Shown: positions 1 through 13,240, counted from the stretch's first letter. The stretch is DNA of 64,000 nucleotides from Paraspadella gotoi (GCA_051294375.1 CM119265.1:24947697-25011696), one strand, 5' to 3'. The notes: a model not told the origin generated them from the sequence alone. Numbers and translations are program-made.

Positions 1-39
1 TTCTTTATTACTTTTGAAATTAGTAAGCCAGGACCTCGT

Positions 40-113
40 TACTTTTTCTTTCTTTTCTTTTCTTTTCTTTTCTTTTCTTTTCTTTTCTTTTCTTTTCTTT
101 TCTTTGCCTTCCA
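40..113. repeat. (TTTTC)n pentanucleotide microsatellite
   Basis: About 14 near-perfect copies of a CTTTT unit, followed by a pyrimidine-rich C-stretch to about 210. Frames through it encode only Phe/Ser/Leu runs and are not coding. Confidence 0.9.
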
Positions 114-291
114 TTATCCAAATTCAAATCATCATATTTCGACAACCCCCTTTTACAATCCCCCTAACAATTCGAACTCCCCCACCCCCTTCTTCCTCTC
201 CCCCCCTTTCCTCTCACCATCATCATCAACCGTCGCCTCGGTGATGTAGTTGATGAGCACCTTCGTCGCACCGCGGGGTTCTCGCTCTTAC

Positions 292-451
292 AACAGCAGA
301 TGGCGAGGAAGGTGCCGCGCGAAGTGAAGCAGCCCGAGTAGACGTACCCTTCGAACCAAGGGTACCAAATCTCCTCCAGATGCTCGCGGGTAAGGGTAGG
401 CAGCGGGAAGGACGCCGCGGCAGGCTGCTCCGCAGCGCCGCCGTTGGAAAA
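292..451 (-). CDS. Internal exon of an unidentified gene
   Basis: A 160-nt open segment on the minus strand bounded by a good acceptor (TCCCCACAG, exon from 451) and a donor (GTAAGA, exon to 292). It encodes 53 codons in phase 0 and leaves one base. The peptide starts FSNGGAAEQPAAAS and continues into an aromatic- and Cys-containing stretch, EEIWYPWFEGYVYSGCF, then TSRGTFLAICC. The GC-rich codon use contrasts with the AT-rich flanks and matches the verified exons elsewhere in the window. I do not recognise the family. The Trp/Tyr/Cys content would suit a secreted or membrane protein. Downstream exons would lie left of the window and the upstream exon was not found. Confidence 0.45.
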
Positions 452-784
452 CTGTGGGGATAGTGATCAGAGGGGGAGAGTAAGTTAGGTAGGGCGGGGA
501 GAGAAGATTGTCATAGTACTTTATAATTCAATCATACTGGAAAAACTAATTTCAGGATTACATTTATGTAATGCAATGTGATTAATATGACATATGAACA
601 TAATTCTGTCGCTAAACCGTTTCAACCAAAATATTGACCTCATGTTTTCCCTTTTGCTATATTAAATTGAGGATAGCGAATGAACAATATCCCAGTTTAA
701 CTTAAGCCCACCTAATCAGTGAATAAGTGATCAATAATCACGCATCGTTTCGTTAACATCCTTTAGACTCCATCCCGCCCCAGT
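452..784. other. AT-rich non-coding stretch
   Basis: No gene, RNA or ordered repeat was seen here. It is probably intron or intergenic sequence. Confidence 0.5.
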
Positions 785-922
785 TTATTTTTTTGCCTTG
801 AGATCGATGTCGTTTCCGTCGTCGCCACCAGAGGCGCTACGAGCGGCACCACGCGAGCCGCCACGAGAGGCGCCGCGCGATCTTTTGTCGTCTCGGAACG
901 AAGTTTCTTCGTTGAAGCCCAT
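785..922 (-). CDS. Possible terminal coding segment, Gly/Ser/Arg-rich tail
   Basis: The minus frame from ATG at 922 reads MGFNEETSFRDDKRSRG, then a Ser/Gly/Arg/Ala-rich stretch, then DDGNDIDLKAKK and stop TAA. The codons are GC-rich, like genuine exons here. It could be a 45-residue open frame or the last exon of an upstream gene. The sequence before it is (GA)n on this strand, a poor polypyrimidine tract, so no acceptor can be defined. The plus strand is also open across it. Unrecognised. Confidence 0.2.
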   Translation of the reverse strand: MGFNEETSFRDDKRSRGASRGGSRGAARSASGGDDGNDIDLKAKK

Positions 923-1231
923 ATTCGTCGACGGGCTCTCTCTGTCTCTCTCGCGTTGTCTTTCTCTCTCTCTCTGTCTCCCTCCTTGCCTTCCTCTCTG
1001 TCTCTCAGGCTGCATTGTTTTTTTTTCGCTATGAATTAATTAGTAGTTTTGTTTTTTTGTTTTGTTTTGTTTTTTTTGGTGCTCGCAAATGAGACTTTAC
1101 ATTTTGATTTCTTTACCGAAAATTAACTTCCTCTTGGTCTTTTATTTCGAAATGAAAATGATAATCCCAATTATTATCAAATTCAAAAATCCCTGGGCGA
1201 TCGAAAAGATAAAATGGTTTACGGATTTCAG

Positions 1232-1313
1232 AAATCAAGAATCCAGTCAGTTCCAGCCAATCCAGTCGCCTCACGCGAGTTCGAACCAAACAGGTTATTC
1301 GAAGGAAGGACAG
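1232..1313 (+). CDS. Possible Gln/Ser-rich exon
   Basis: An 82-nt plus-strand segment lies between an acceptor (GGATTTCAG) and a consensus donor (CAG followed by GTAAGT at 1314). It holds 27 codons after one leading base, reading NQESSQFQPIQSPHASSNQ and on to KEGQ. No partner exon in matching phase was found: a nice acceptor at about 1750 is out of phase. The sequence is not simple repeat, and the donor is strong, but the call rests on splice motifs alone. Confidence 0.25.
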
Positions 1314-3110
<1,797 letters not shown>

Positions 3111-3623
3111 TTAATAAATAAAAGAATAACGACTGACGATTTTAGCGAAACATGTAATTAAAACAATAGCAATAATAAAAAAAAATGATATAAATGACTC
3201 AACCACAGTTGATAACAATTTAGTACGGAAAATCGATCTAAAGATACATTTAAAATTTAAACTATATTCCATAACATTTATTTTGGTTATTTTTTTTTCT
3301 CCCGTTAGGGAAACTAGATCTTCGTTTGTGAAACCAGAAATACATTTCGTGTTTATCAAATCACAGATATACATTGAACTATTGTAACCAAAAAAAAAAT
3401 GTACACGAAATATGCTGAGACAATGTGTCTTCGATGAATGTCGTGAATGAGAGGTGAGTTTCAAACGAGTCACAAAATTGGGAAATATGATCTGATGTTC
3501 AGCATTGAGAACAATAGGGTCCAGTAATGATGCTAGACCGAATACAGTAGCATCATTGGCCGTCATAATTTGTAAAAACATTGCAAGGAATCGCGGGGGG
3601 GGGGGCTTTTCAGAGAGATGCAA
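3111..3623 (-). CDS. Single-exon open frame, 170 codons, unrecognised
   Basis: An uninterrupted minus-strand frame from ATG at 3623 to TAA at 3111, not made of simple repeat. It is AT-rich, and its codon use is unlike the spliced genes here. The C-terminus holds one hydrophobic segment (FISFFFIIAIVLITCF), and there is one Cys-poor basic middle part. There is no recognisable domain. It could be a relic of a mobile element or a chance frame in AT-rich DNA. I give it little weight. Confidence 0.15.
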   Translation of the reverse strand: MHLSEKPPPPRFLAMFLQIMTANDATVFGLASLLDPIVLNAEHQIIFPNFVTRLKLTSHSRHSSKTHCLSIFRVHFFFGYNSSMYICDLINTKCISGFTNEDLVSLTGEKKITKINVMEYSLNFKCIFRSIFRTKLLSTVVESFISFFFIIAIVLITCFAKIVSRYSFIY

Positions 3624-4502
3624 AACAGCATTTACAATTTAAAAAAAAAAGAAATGAAGAACAAAAGGAAATAGTTATCGGCCAAGGTTGTTCGTTGTAC
3701 CAGGTCCCTGGGTCGAGTCTGTGACTGGTGACAAAGCGACTAATTAATGTTCCTCAAGGCAAAAAAAAAAAGATAAGGAAGGGTACAGTCCGTTTGTTTC
3801 TCTCTCTCTCCGTCTCTGTCTCTGTCTCTCTCTCGCTCTCGCTCTTCGAGACGAACTATGGATTTATTTAAAAAAAAAAATAAATCGCACGATAAGAAAT
3901 TTCTCGAAGACGTGAAATTAGGAGAGAGATAAAATGTCTCATAATAATAACTACAACTTTTCCCCCCTCCCCTTTTAAAAAAAAATTCAAATATCTCATT
4001 TCTTTTCTCTCATTCATTCATTCATTTCATTTTTTCACTTCATTTTTTTTTCATTTCTATTTAGAATCTCATCAATGAATAAAAGGCAAGAACTTTTCAG
4101 TTTCATTGAGTTTCATTCAATTTATTTTCTGCCTCCTTTTCTAATTTGGCCCTTTTTTTAAATTCGTACGTCGCAGGTAGAGATGGCAATTTTTAATTCT
4201 TGTCTTATTTTTTTAAAGTCTTGCCACTCTTTCACAAGGACACCGCCTTTGAACTTTGCCACCGTTTTCGAAGAAGTCTCATTTTTTTCTCCTTCACATC
4301 CCGAGATGTAGCTATCGAGTTTTTCACAATGTATGCGCTCAACAATGCCACCTTCTTCCCGCCGCGTCTTCCCCAACTTTTTTTTTCAATTTTCACTCTT
4401 TGCCCCTGTAACTCCATTTGCCCGTCGCTCCTAGACCCGTCACTCTAACTGCCGGTCACTCCTCGACCCGTCACTCCGACCGCCGGTCACTCTCAGACTC
4501 CA
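3624..4502. other. Intergenic sequence with short CT and poly-T tracts
   Basis: CT-rich block at about 3795-3845. At 4430-4500 there is a short imperfect repeat with GACCCGTCACTC and CGGTCACTC units, directly 3' of the Cys-Trp-Gly gene stop, so probably its 3' UTR. No other gene was seen. Confidence 0.4.
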
Positions 4503-7500
4503 TCACTCCTTGGTCCTCCTCAGGACCGACTTCCGCTCATCGAACATAACCAAATCTTGATTCGGCGTCAACTTTCCGAATCGACGCAGAGACTCGTCGT
4601 CTTCATCGTCGTCGTCGTCGTCGTCGATGGGCGTGGCGTCCGTTTCGAAATCGGTCGACGGCAGCGACGACGATGTCGAGTACAACGAGGGCGTCGTCGT
4701 CGTCGTCGTGATCGTCGTCGCCGTCTTGGCCTCGATGAGACAATCGCAGCTCACGTCGCCGAAGCTTCCCTCCGGCACGGCAAAGTCCTCAATGGTGTAT
4801 TGCAGAATGGGCAGGCGTTGGCTCCGACGAGTCTGGTAGAGGCAGAAACCGACCACGCTGAGGATGAGTAGGATTAGGAAGGAGGCGAGGCCGTACATCA
4901 CCCACTGAGTCATGTTGTCGTCGGCGAGGGAAGCGAATTCGCGCCGGGAATCGCGCGGCGCCGGAACGTGGCACTTTTCACGGTCCCTGGGCTGGGTGCA
5001 TTCGCCTGGAGGAAAGGGAGGTTGGGGAAAGGGCGTAGGGAAGGAAGGGATCGGGGCGGTAAGGGGATTAGATTTTCTATTTTCTCTTTTTCATTTTTCT
5101 TGATTCCTTTCGAATAAATCCTCCTTAGTTGAAAATTCATCGTGTATAATTTATTGCTTAATAATTTAAGTTTTGATGGTTACATTCTTTTGAGAACACA
5201 CGAAAAAAATATTGTTATCAGCTGACAAACGAAAAAAAATGAAGTAACTTTCATCATATTAAAGGTTAACCACGTGTTTGGTTGTTAAAAGGTCTGTCAT
5301 AATTTTTTTTTTAGATGTAAAATTCTGATTTATTATTTTCCCCAGCAAAAAAAAAAGAAGAGGAAAAGCAAATTAGTTTCAATTAAAATTTAAATTTTTT
5401 TTCTTCTCACAACAAAGAAGTTAAACGAAATTTATAGAGTGTTAACCCTTTCAAAATATTTACTGAATATATTGCCATTTTTTCAAGAAATAAACATTTT
5501 TGTCCCGTGACGTAAACGTTTAAAGCTCACCCTTGTTTCCATTATCCTTTTTTTGCATATCTCTTTGATCCCGTCAATGACTCAGACATTACTCCCCCCC
5601 CCGTGTCCCTTACCCTCAACCCCCCCACTTTCCTCACCCCACGGACAGGCGCAGGCCGAGGTGGGTCTCTCCGTTCGACAATTTCCCCAATCACAGGCGC
5701 ACTCTTTGTGCTTCGGGATGTCGAACTTTGGAAAAGACGTGATGCAGGGGAGTTGACTCTGCTGACAGTAGGGAGGCCTGTCCTCCATGCAGCGGCCCCA
5801 GGGACAGGCGCATAGCGGGTTCATCCTGGCTGCCTGACATTTTCCCCAAGAACAAATGCAGTCGGGTTCGGCGTAGCCAAGATTTCCGCAAGCGTGCGCG
5901 TCGTCGTCGTCGTCGTCGACTTCTTTGTGGGGTACGACGATGGCCTCAGTCACGTTGGCCTCTTTCTCGCAGGCCAGTGGCCGGTAGAGGAAGCACATGC
6001 CCCAGGGGCAGCGGCAGGCGGGTGAGGGGCGGTCGGCCAGGCACTTACCCCATTCGCACTCGCAGCCTGAAAAAAAAAAGGAAAGGGGAAGAGAGTAAGT
6101 TATTAATTACATTTTTGAATGTCCGTCTACAATCCTTGTATACGGACAATACAGTATATATCATTGTGGTTATCTCTCTTTTCGCTGTATTTTTTGTATA
6201 TATCATGTATTCAAAATGTTACCCTCATATCTTTTGCATGAATTTGTTATCACAAACGTCACTTCCAATAAATTCATTACTCTCTTAAAAAAAAACTAGA
6301 CTCAGCCAATTCCTAACGTGAATCGAGTTCACGTCTCGATCCTCAAAATTACCAAGGTCATTCGAATTTTCTTTCAAATCACCTCAGTCATCTTGTTTCT
6401 TTCACTCGATCACCGAAGACGTTAAAACTTTCACGAGTCACCGAAAAAAACACTTCACTTTGTGGCGGGCGCCATTTTTTTTTGAAATTCGCCCCCGAAT
6501 TTAATCCAAATTTTAAACCTAGTAACCCAGTGGTGGGTCTTAAAGGTTTTATAACGCGCACTTGGCACAGTGAGACCGAAGTCCACTCATTCGCCTCAAA
6601 AATGAGAGAGAGAGAGAGAGAGGGAGAGAGAGAGCAAAAAATAGCTTCTTGTTTTATTTTTTTAATTTGCAAATTTGAAAGGTATTTCGGGTTATCTATA
6701 CTGGAGAGGCACTTTTGAAACGAGAGTTCGAAAGTACAATTAACTCAATTTTGTACTGAAAAGTCCTTGGATGCGATATTCCGAAAACTTCCGTATGATT
6801 CTCCCAAAAAAATAAGTTTATACAAATAACTGCGATATTTTTAAAAGTCCTTAGGAACCGCGACATTTTTTTTTCTTTTTAAGGGAACCTTTTTGCTCGG
6901 CAAAGATATTTGCCCGTCGGCTTAAGGGGATTTTTTTCAAGTGTTTTTGTCCAATATTTTTTTCCCTTCTCATTTCAAAAGTGGGATTATTTGTAAAAAA
7001 ACTGGATGAAAGTGAGAACTGGGAAACTGATAAGTGAGAAAAAGGGGGAGGGAAGGTGGAAAAAGGTGGAGGGAAGGTGGAAAAAGGGGAAGGGAAGGTG
7101 GAAAAAGGGGTAGAGAAGGTGGAAAAAGGGGGAGGGAAGGTGGAAACATATGTGATAAGATAAAAGTAAAAAAATGACGAAAGAAAAGAAAAGGGGAAAA
7201 AAATTATAGTTTTTTTTTTTGTAAAACAAGCAAAAACGGCAAAACGTTTGAAAGAAAAAAAAAATAGAAAGCTGTCGGAAATTAGCACAAATGTCTTCTA
7301 TAAAAATGAGAGAGAGAGAAAGAAAAAAAAAAAGAGAAGAAAAAAGAAAGTGATAGTAGTTAATTGTTAATTGTTAATAGTTAAGCTGCTAAAAAAGTTA
7401 ATTTTTGGCCGAAAAGGTGGCAGCGAAAGTTTCGGCGCGGAATGATTTTCTTCTGATTCTCACTTCGGTCGCCCTCTTGTGAGAGAGACACGGACCCAAA

Positions 7501-9747
7501 CCAGTGACCAGTGCAATGACATCGACCACTCGCACCGCGCGATAACTACAACCACAGACACAACTACCTCAATGCGCTGACATAGGGCAATGACATCGAG
7601 CACTCACGACTGACCCTCGCATCGGGCGACGGACTTCGCTTTCCCGATTTAACGAGCTTTTTTTCGATTTTCCGTCGCCGGTTTCGGTTTAACGACGAAG
7701 ATTCCTCGTTAAAAAAATGATAATGATAATGATAATAATGATAATGATAATGATAATCGGCTCATAATTGTTTTTTTAAAACGATATTAAAAGCTCGTTT
7801 TTTTTTTACTCATCGACAGTTTTATTTCTTACGAAAGGACGATTTTTAAAACTCGATAAGAGGTTAGGCCCGGACCGAGCCTTTTGTGAGTTTGATCGGA
7901 TGAGTGCGATGGATTTTTAGTAGCGTCTCCTTGGAGAGACCCGTTTCCAAGAGACATTCGCAATACTTGACTGGAATTGATTTAAATACACTATAAAACG
8001 TTGATTTATGAACAATGTAAAACTGCTTTACGGAGAAAGGGGGTAAAAGATTGTCATTTTAGTGATAGGAATAAACATTTTTGGTCATTTTTGTCCAGCA
8101 TCCAGGTGTCATGAATATTTTTTAGGTTGAATAAATTTTTAAATTTGACAAAAGAGTATTAACTTCTTTTTAAAGCCGCGACTAACGCTGATAATACGCT
8201 TTGCTAGAACGCCTGCAAAATTCTCTCTTTCTTTTCTTTTCTCTTTCTCTTCGCGCTCGAGTGGAATTCTTTGCTCCCAACCCGCCCCCCCCCAATTTTT
8301 TTCTCGCCCTCTTTCGCCGATGGAGATGAACTATATACAATTAACCCGATCGAGAGATTGAGAGACTGAAAAGGAAAAAGGAACGAGTTTTTGACTCTCG
8401 AAAAGGAATAAAAGGAAAAGGAAGGGAAAGACGAGAAAGTCAATTAGAGAGAAAAGGGGAAGAATAATGCGACGATGACGAACGACGAAGACGAAGAAGA
8501 AGAAAGGCGAAGAGGGGGAAAGACGAAGAGGGAAAAAGGCGAAGAAGAAGAAAGGCGATGAGGGAAAAAGGCGAAGATGGAAGAAAGGCGAAGAGGGAAA
8601 AAGTCGAAAGGCGAAAAAAAGGGTTTGAATGGACAAAAGATTTCTTCAACTCGAAGGAAGAATGAACGTGTGACTCGGTCATCGAGTTATAAGTTTAATA
8701 AAACTAACTAAAAAAAACAAAAACGTTTAGACAATTCACAATAACAACGAGGAATTAAAGGCGAAGAACTGACAAACGACGATCAAGGACGAACAAAAGA
8801 CGAACTCGCGACGAACAAAAGACGAACTCGCGACGAACGAAATTTGAAAAAAACCAAAAAAAATTCGTCGATTCCGTCGAAAGGCGAAGACTTTGTCCTC
8901 GGGTTCAAATTTCAACTTTGTCGCACGCAATTATTGCGTGCACACCGCATAAAAACCGCGTGCGATTTTGCGGGCATTACTCGCAACTGGCTCACCCCCC
9001 CCTAAAAAAAAAAAAAAAAAAAATAAATAAATAAAAACCCGAAAAAGTTCCGGCGTCAAATTCACCGCTTCAAAAATAAAATAACAGTTTTTATCTTTTC
9101 AAAATTTTTTTTTTTTTAATTTCCGCTTATCAAAGACGTCGATGTCGTAATATGTTAAGACAACTGTTTATATATATTAAATTCATCCGCCGCTTTTGAG
9201 TGATGAACTCGGCGTTCACAGAAAAACAATGATGAGAAATCGATGAAGATTTACTGAATGTGTTTCCGGACAGAATGTGATAATTTATCTATCCTCTCGC
9301 ACATATTAAACTAAATTGACGCAGATTCCCGCTCTAGAGCTCACACCATAGTTTCCTTCGCTTTTTCAGGACAATTTTCACAACTCTTCACGTCACACAT
9401 TTTGTGACGTGACTCTCACGTGAATGGCAACCAACTTCTCCGAGCACCATTGTAAAAAAAGGGGTAAGGATTAACTTACCCTCGGAGGCGATATCGAAGT
9501 TTTTACAAATGTCTCTCAGTTCGAGAATGACGTTGTCGGGGACCCGGTTGGCGACGGCCGTCGTGTTGAAGCCGTAGACGACGGGCCATTTGATGAGGGG
9601 AGAAGGGAAGGCGGGGAGGGAGGTGGGGGAGTTGGAGGAGGAGGAGGAGGAGGAAGAGGAGGAGGAGGAGGCGGGTAAGGGTTGAGAAGGAAGGAACTCC
9701 AAGGACAGGAAGATGGTCAAAGTCAACGACAAGGATTTCCAACTCAT
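4503..9747 (-). CDS. Type I membrane protein with three Cys-Trp-Gly modules (399 aa, 3 exons)
   Basis: Exons: 9480-9747, 5638-6066 and 4503-5005 (268+429+503 = 1200 nt, exactly 400 codons with stop), all joined in phase 1 across GTAAGT/GTGAGG donors and TTTCAG/CTCCAG acceptors. Residues 1-25 are a signal peptide (MSWKSLSLTLTIFLSLEFL). A 12-Ser run follows, then NTT and NVT glycosylation sequons. Residues 91-122, 159-190 and 212-244 are three copies of C-x-C-x-W-G-x-C-x8-C-x-C-P-W-G-x-C-x7/8-C, and three further cysteines bring the total before the membrane to 24. The last CPWG-x-C is split by intron 2, which supports the model. A single membrane helix spans about 268-289 (ASFLILLILSVVGF). The cytosolic tail holds Thr and Asp runs and ends RRTKE. 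I do not know this family. A receptor or adhesion role is inference. A perfect TGACGTCA lies 229 nt upstream of the ATG. Confidence 0.85.
8480..8840. repeat. Purine-rich minisatellites with GGCGAAGA and ACAAAAGACGAAC units
   Basis: Degenerate tandem copies of AAAGGCGAAGAGGGAAAA (8480-8620) and two exact copies of a 21-nt GACGAAC-AAAAGACGAACTCGC unit (about 8800-8840). Their complements, CTTCGCCTTT and GTCTTTTGT, are the core words of the 33.95-34.26 kb minisatellite, so the two loci are probably related. Confidence 0.7.
9388..9412. promoter_or_regulatory. Perfect inverted repeat TCACGTCACA / TGTGACGTGA
   Basis: Ten-base arms at 9388-9397 and 9403-9412 with a 5-base spacer, in intron 1, 68 bp after the first exon. 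Each arm holds ACGTCAC, a CRE/E-box-like core. It could be a dimer binding site or just a chance palindrome. Confidence 0.4.
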
Positions 9748-9975
9748 TTTTTGTTTCGTTTTGTTTTTGTTTGGACGAAGGAAAAATTAACTGCGTTGTT
9801 TCCTGTTGTTTTTTTGTTTTTCCAAACTTTAAGATTTCGTAACCGATTACGACTTTAAGTGACGTCTGTTTTTTTTATATTCGATGGATGCCCGACGAAA
9901 AAAAGTTCGGCTTGAAACCGACAGTTTTTGGTCGGGTGACCTTTGACCTCTGGAAAGATAGAAGAGTCGAAGCGA

Positions 9976-9983
9976 TGACGTCA
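9976..9983. promoter_or_regulatory. CRE octamer TGACGTCA upstream of the Cys-Trp-Gly gene
   Basis: A perfect palindromic CREB/ATF consensus, 229 nt upstream of the ATG at 9747. It lies in a GAC/GTC-rich stretch that could be the promoter. Confidence 0.4.
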
Positions 9984-10232
9984 TTAAACCGGAAAAGCGG
10001 ACGTCGTCGTCGTCGTCGTCGCGACGAATTCGTCGTCGTTCGTCCTTGAGTCAACGGCGAAGGTGGAAATGAATACGATCATGACGACGAAATGTCTCGA
10101 GCTGTTCCTTTGTTTTTTTTTTTCGTTTTAAAAACGAAGACGTTTGTTACGTTTTTTGTTTTCTAAAGTTTTGTCGCTGTTTCTTTTTTTTTTTTTAATT
10201 TTGTTTTTGCGGCGTTTTGATCGAGTTCGAAA

Positions 10233-10267
10233 GCACTCTCTCTCTCTCTCTCATACTCGTAAGCTCT

Positions 10268-10300
<33 letters not shown>
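10233..10300. repeat. (CT)n tract
   Basis: Two CT blocks separated by a short unique word. The downstream 10440-10660 is G/A-rich with GAGGAG units. No gene. Confidence 0.8.
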
Positions 10301-10305
<5 letters not shown>

Positions 10306-10727
10306 CTCTCGATCGTTTTAGTTTGCAGTGAAGAAAAATTTATTAAAAAAAAATTGTTTTTCAGTCACGACAGAAAAAAAATGTCTCACTCTTTCGACAA
10401 TTTGAACATTTTTGATTCAAAATCGGTAAAAGGGGGCTCCCAGAGAGAGAGAGAGACAGAGTAAGAAGGGGAAGAAGAGGAGGAAGAGGATGAGGAGGAA
10501 GTGGAGGAGGACGGGTTTATCATCCCGGGGCGAGATAGAGGAAGAGGAGGTGAACGTGGGTTTTGAGGGAAATGAGGAAGAGGAGAGAAGAGGAGGAGGA
10601 GGAGGAGGTGAAAGGATGAAGAGGACTAAATGGCGAAAATTAATCTTTTTTTTAATTCAAGATAAATTTAAAAGGAACGAAAAAAGAAGATATAAAGAAA
10701 ACCAAAAAAAAGGAAGGAAAGAGAGTT

Positions 10728-10925
10728 AAAAGAAAGAAAGAAAGAAAGAGAGTAAGAAAGAAAGAAAGAAAGAAAGAGAGTAAGAAAGAAAGTAAGAAAG
10801 AAAGAGAGTAAGAAAGAAAGAGGGTAAGAAATAAAGAAAGAGAGTAAGAAAGAAAAAAAGAAAGAAAGAAAGAAAGAGAGTAAAAAATAAAGAAACAAAG
10901 AAAGAAAGACAGAAAGACAGACAGA
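10728..10925. repeat. (GAAA)n-derived degenerate microsatellite
   Basis: Tandem GAAA units interrupted by GAGAGTAA every 12-30 bp, giving Phe/Leu/Ser-rich open frames on the minus strand that are not genes. Confidence 0.85.
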
Positions 10926-11822
10926 CAAAAGAAATGAGAGAACCCAAAAAGGGGGAAAAATTGGAAAACATAGAAGAAAAAAAATATAAAGAGAGAAAGC
11001 TTTAAAAAAAAAAGAAATTAAATTAAAAATATCTTGTTCAGGTGCTAACAAAAACAAAATAAAACGTGTTTAAACTCGCGCTTTCACTTAAAGCTACGCA
11101 TGCGTATATTAAATTTTGCCGCGAATTTAACCAATTGTCTGCAAATACTAAATGTCGATGACCAAACTTATAAACGCTCAAATTATTTCTTATTGATTAT
11201 TTTCAAAATTATTCGAAACTACTTAAAAACCCACAACGTTCAAACTTGACAGAATGGGGCCTTTCAAACTCTCAGGTCAAAATTCACATTATTCGGTTGG
11301 CGTCGGGAAAAAAGTTCATCGGCGGAGTTCAAACGTATAAGTATAAGTCAACTTTTGTCGGTACAAGTCGTTAATTCGTGTCGGTACAAGTCGGTAAAAG
11401 TTTTGACGAGCTTCGTTATCTAAGGATTTCACTCTGGGGATCCTTTACGATGCTATTCTTTAAAAAGTCCGGTTTGCTTAGTATGCATACATCTAAGTTA
11501 GATTCTAACGAAGACAATTTTTGTATAATTTGAAAACTTCTTATACATTTATAAAATTGCACCTGACTTCGGTCAGTCGATGACGAGTTTAGTCTTCTTT
11601 CCTTTCTAAGATTATGTTAACAGCTTTCAATCATTATTATTTGTTTTATGTCTTTTGAGGTAAGTTTTTTGGTCTGAATCTTGCTTGCTCGTTGCTTTGG
11701 TACTTTCGTCCGTCTTTCATTCAATCAGGACATTTGTTATTTTTTTTCTGTGGGGTCGTGTAAAAAAAACCAGTCTTTACGATCTTAAAAAACTAGTAAC
11801 ATAAATCTCGTCAGATAAAACT
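10926..11822. other. Unique AT-rich sequence, no gene seen
   Basis: No open frame with splice support. A short GTCGGTACAAGTCG direct repeat occurs at about 11358-11398. Confidence 0.5.
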
Positions 11823-11949
11823 TTAATTTGCGTCTACATTTATTAACTTCTTTTTCGTCGTCGCCGTCGTCGTCGTCGTTGTTGTTGTTGTTGTTGTTAT
11901 CAAAAACATGAGGATCCTTGACGCAACATCGCTTCGTCGGCGTTTGAGT

Positions 11950-12081
<132 letters not shown>

Positions 12082-12239
12082 GTCGAGGACATCGATTTGT
12101 CTTGCGTCTAAACCTGTCACAAACAAAAGGCAATCGTCTCTCCCGATCGGCATTCGCGTCGTGAGCAGAATTTAGAAAAACCGATCGGGAAGGAATGACG
12201 ACCTTCAGTCAATTCTATTTTGATTTATCATGAAGTCTT

Positions 12240-12510
12240 GGAAATAAAATAGGGCGCTCAAATAATGTATAGGAGAGTGGTCCTTTTATCCAATTGAAAC
12301 ATTCTTTATATTTACATATTATATACTTCATTGATATGGAAGCCAGGTCATCTGGAAGTGAATAAAGGAGACTGTGAGAGAGTCCTGATTCAAAGATGGG
12401 AGGGGCCTTTTATGTTATAATCTTGTAAGAGTGATGGAGGCCTTAAACCACCAAAGCCTAAAAGTCAGGGACAAGATAGCTTATTTATTAATAGATAATT
12501 TTTATTTCAT
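12240..12510 (+). mobile_element. Dispersed repeat, copy 1 (SINE- or MITE-like)
   Basis: Shares a long ordered series of words with 33440-33680 and a partial copy at 15050-15090: GAAGCCAGGT, CTGTGAGAGAGTC, TGTGATGGAGGCCTTAAACC (one mismatch here), GTCAGGGACAAGAT. An inverted diverged copy is at 47480-47660. No coding capacity, so non-autonomous if mobile. Ends and target duplications could not be fixed by eye. Confidence 0.6.
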
Positions 12511-12659
12511 ATATATGAACAAAATTTTGTAACACAATTTAGTAAGAGAAAAATATAAAATAAAACAATTTGAGTCAAATTTCTCAAAAATTTTAAATAT
12601 TTTTTTTAAAACTAAATTATAAAGAAAATTAGTAGGCAAAAATTTGTGATCCCTGACAT

Positions 12660-12667
12660 CCATCATC

Positions 12668-12746
<79 letters not shown>
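12660..12746. repeat. (ATC)n trinucleotide microsatellite
   Basis: About 29 CAT/ATC units with one variant. The minus frame gives a poly-Met artefact. Confidence 0.95.
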
Positions 12747-12747
<1 letters not shown>

Positions 12748-13154
12748 TCACCGTCTCACTTCGTCCCCAACGACGAGATAATTTAAATTCGAATCAATTT
12801 AAATAAATTTCTAATCTAAACTTTTTATCATTTATTTTTTTGTTATTTTTTTTCTTGTTTCGATTGGATGAGATTTGTCTCGACGGTTTCGTCAGCAGAA
12901 CGCGATGTGGCGTTCAATGATTGGTCTGCCCGTCTGTCTGTCTCTCTGTCTGTCTGTCTCTCTGTTCGTAAGTCCAAGCGCCTAAATGTCTTATTCATCG
13001 GTCAAGAAATTTAGGAATTTTTTTTGGTATCGTACAAAAGTCATTTTTAATATCAACAACTAAAATTCCAAACAGCATCAATGTTTTTTTTTTCAAAAAA
13101 TATATCCTCATTCTGGCAGCAGCAATAACAACATCACCCAAAAGAACATCCTTG

Positions 13155-13163
13155 TCGTCGTCG

Positions 13164-13237
<74 letters not shown>

Positions 13238-13240
13238 TTC
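13155..13240. repeat. (GTC)n/(ATC)n trinucleotide microsatellite
   Basis: About 28 units. It encodes Asp or Ser runs by frame. No splice evidence makes it an exon. Confidence 0.9.

Larger units (their letters stand above)
6067..9479 (-). other. Intron 1 of the Cys-Trp-Gly gene
   Basis: A 3.4-kb intron. It holds (GA)n at about 6605-6635, a roughly 20-bp G/A-rich tandem repeat at 7030-7145 (GGAAAAAGGGG-type units), (GATAAT)n at 7720-7755, a GGCGAAGA-type minisatellite at 8480-8620, and a TGACAAACGACG / GACGAACAAAAGACGAACTC repeat at 8768-8840. A perfect 10-bp inverted repeat sits at 9388-9412, close to the donor. No exon that keeps phase was found inside. Confidence 0.6.

Noticed and set aside
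4557-4871. Plus-strand frames of 70-104 codons over the membrane-protein exon
   Set aside because: Antisense shadows of the minus-strand exon 4503-5005, which has splice sites and matching phase.
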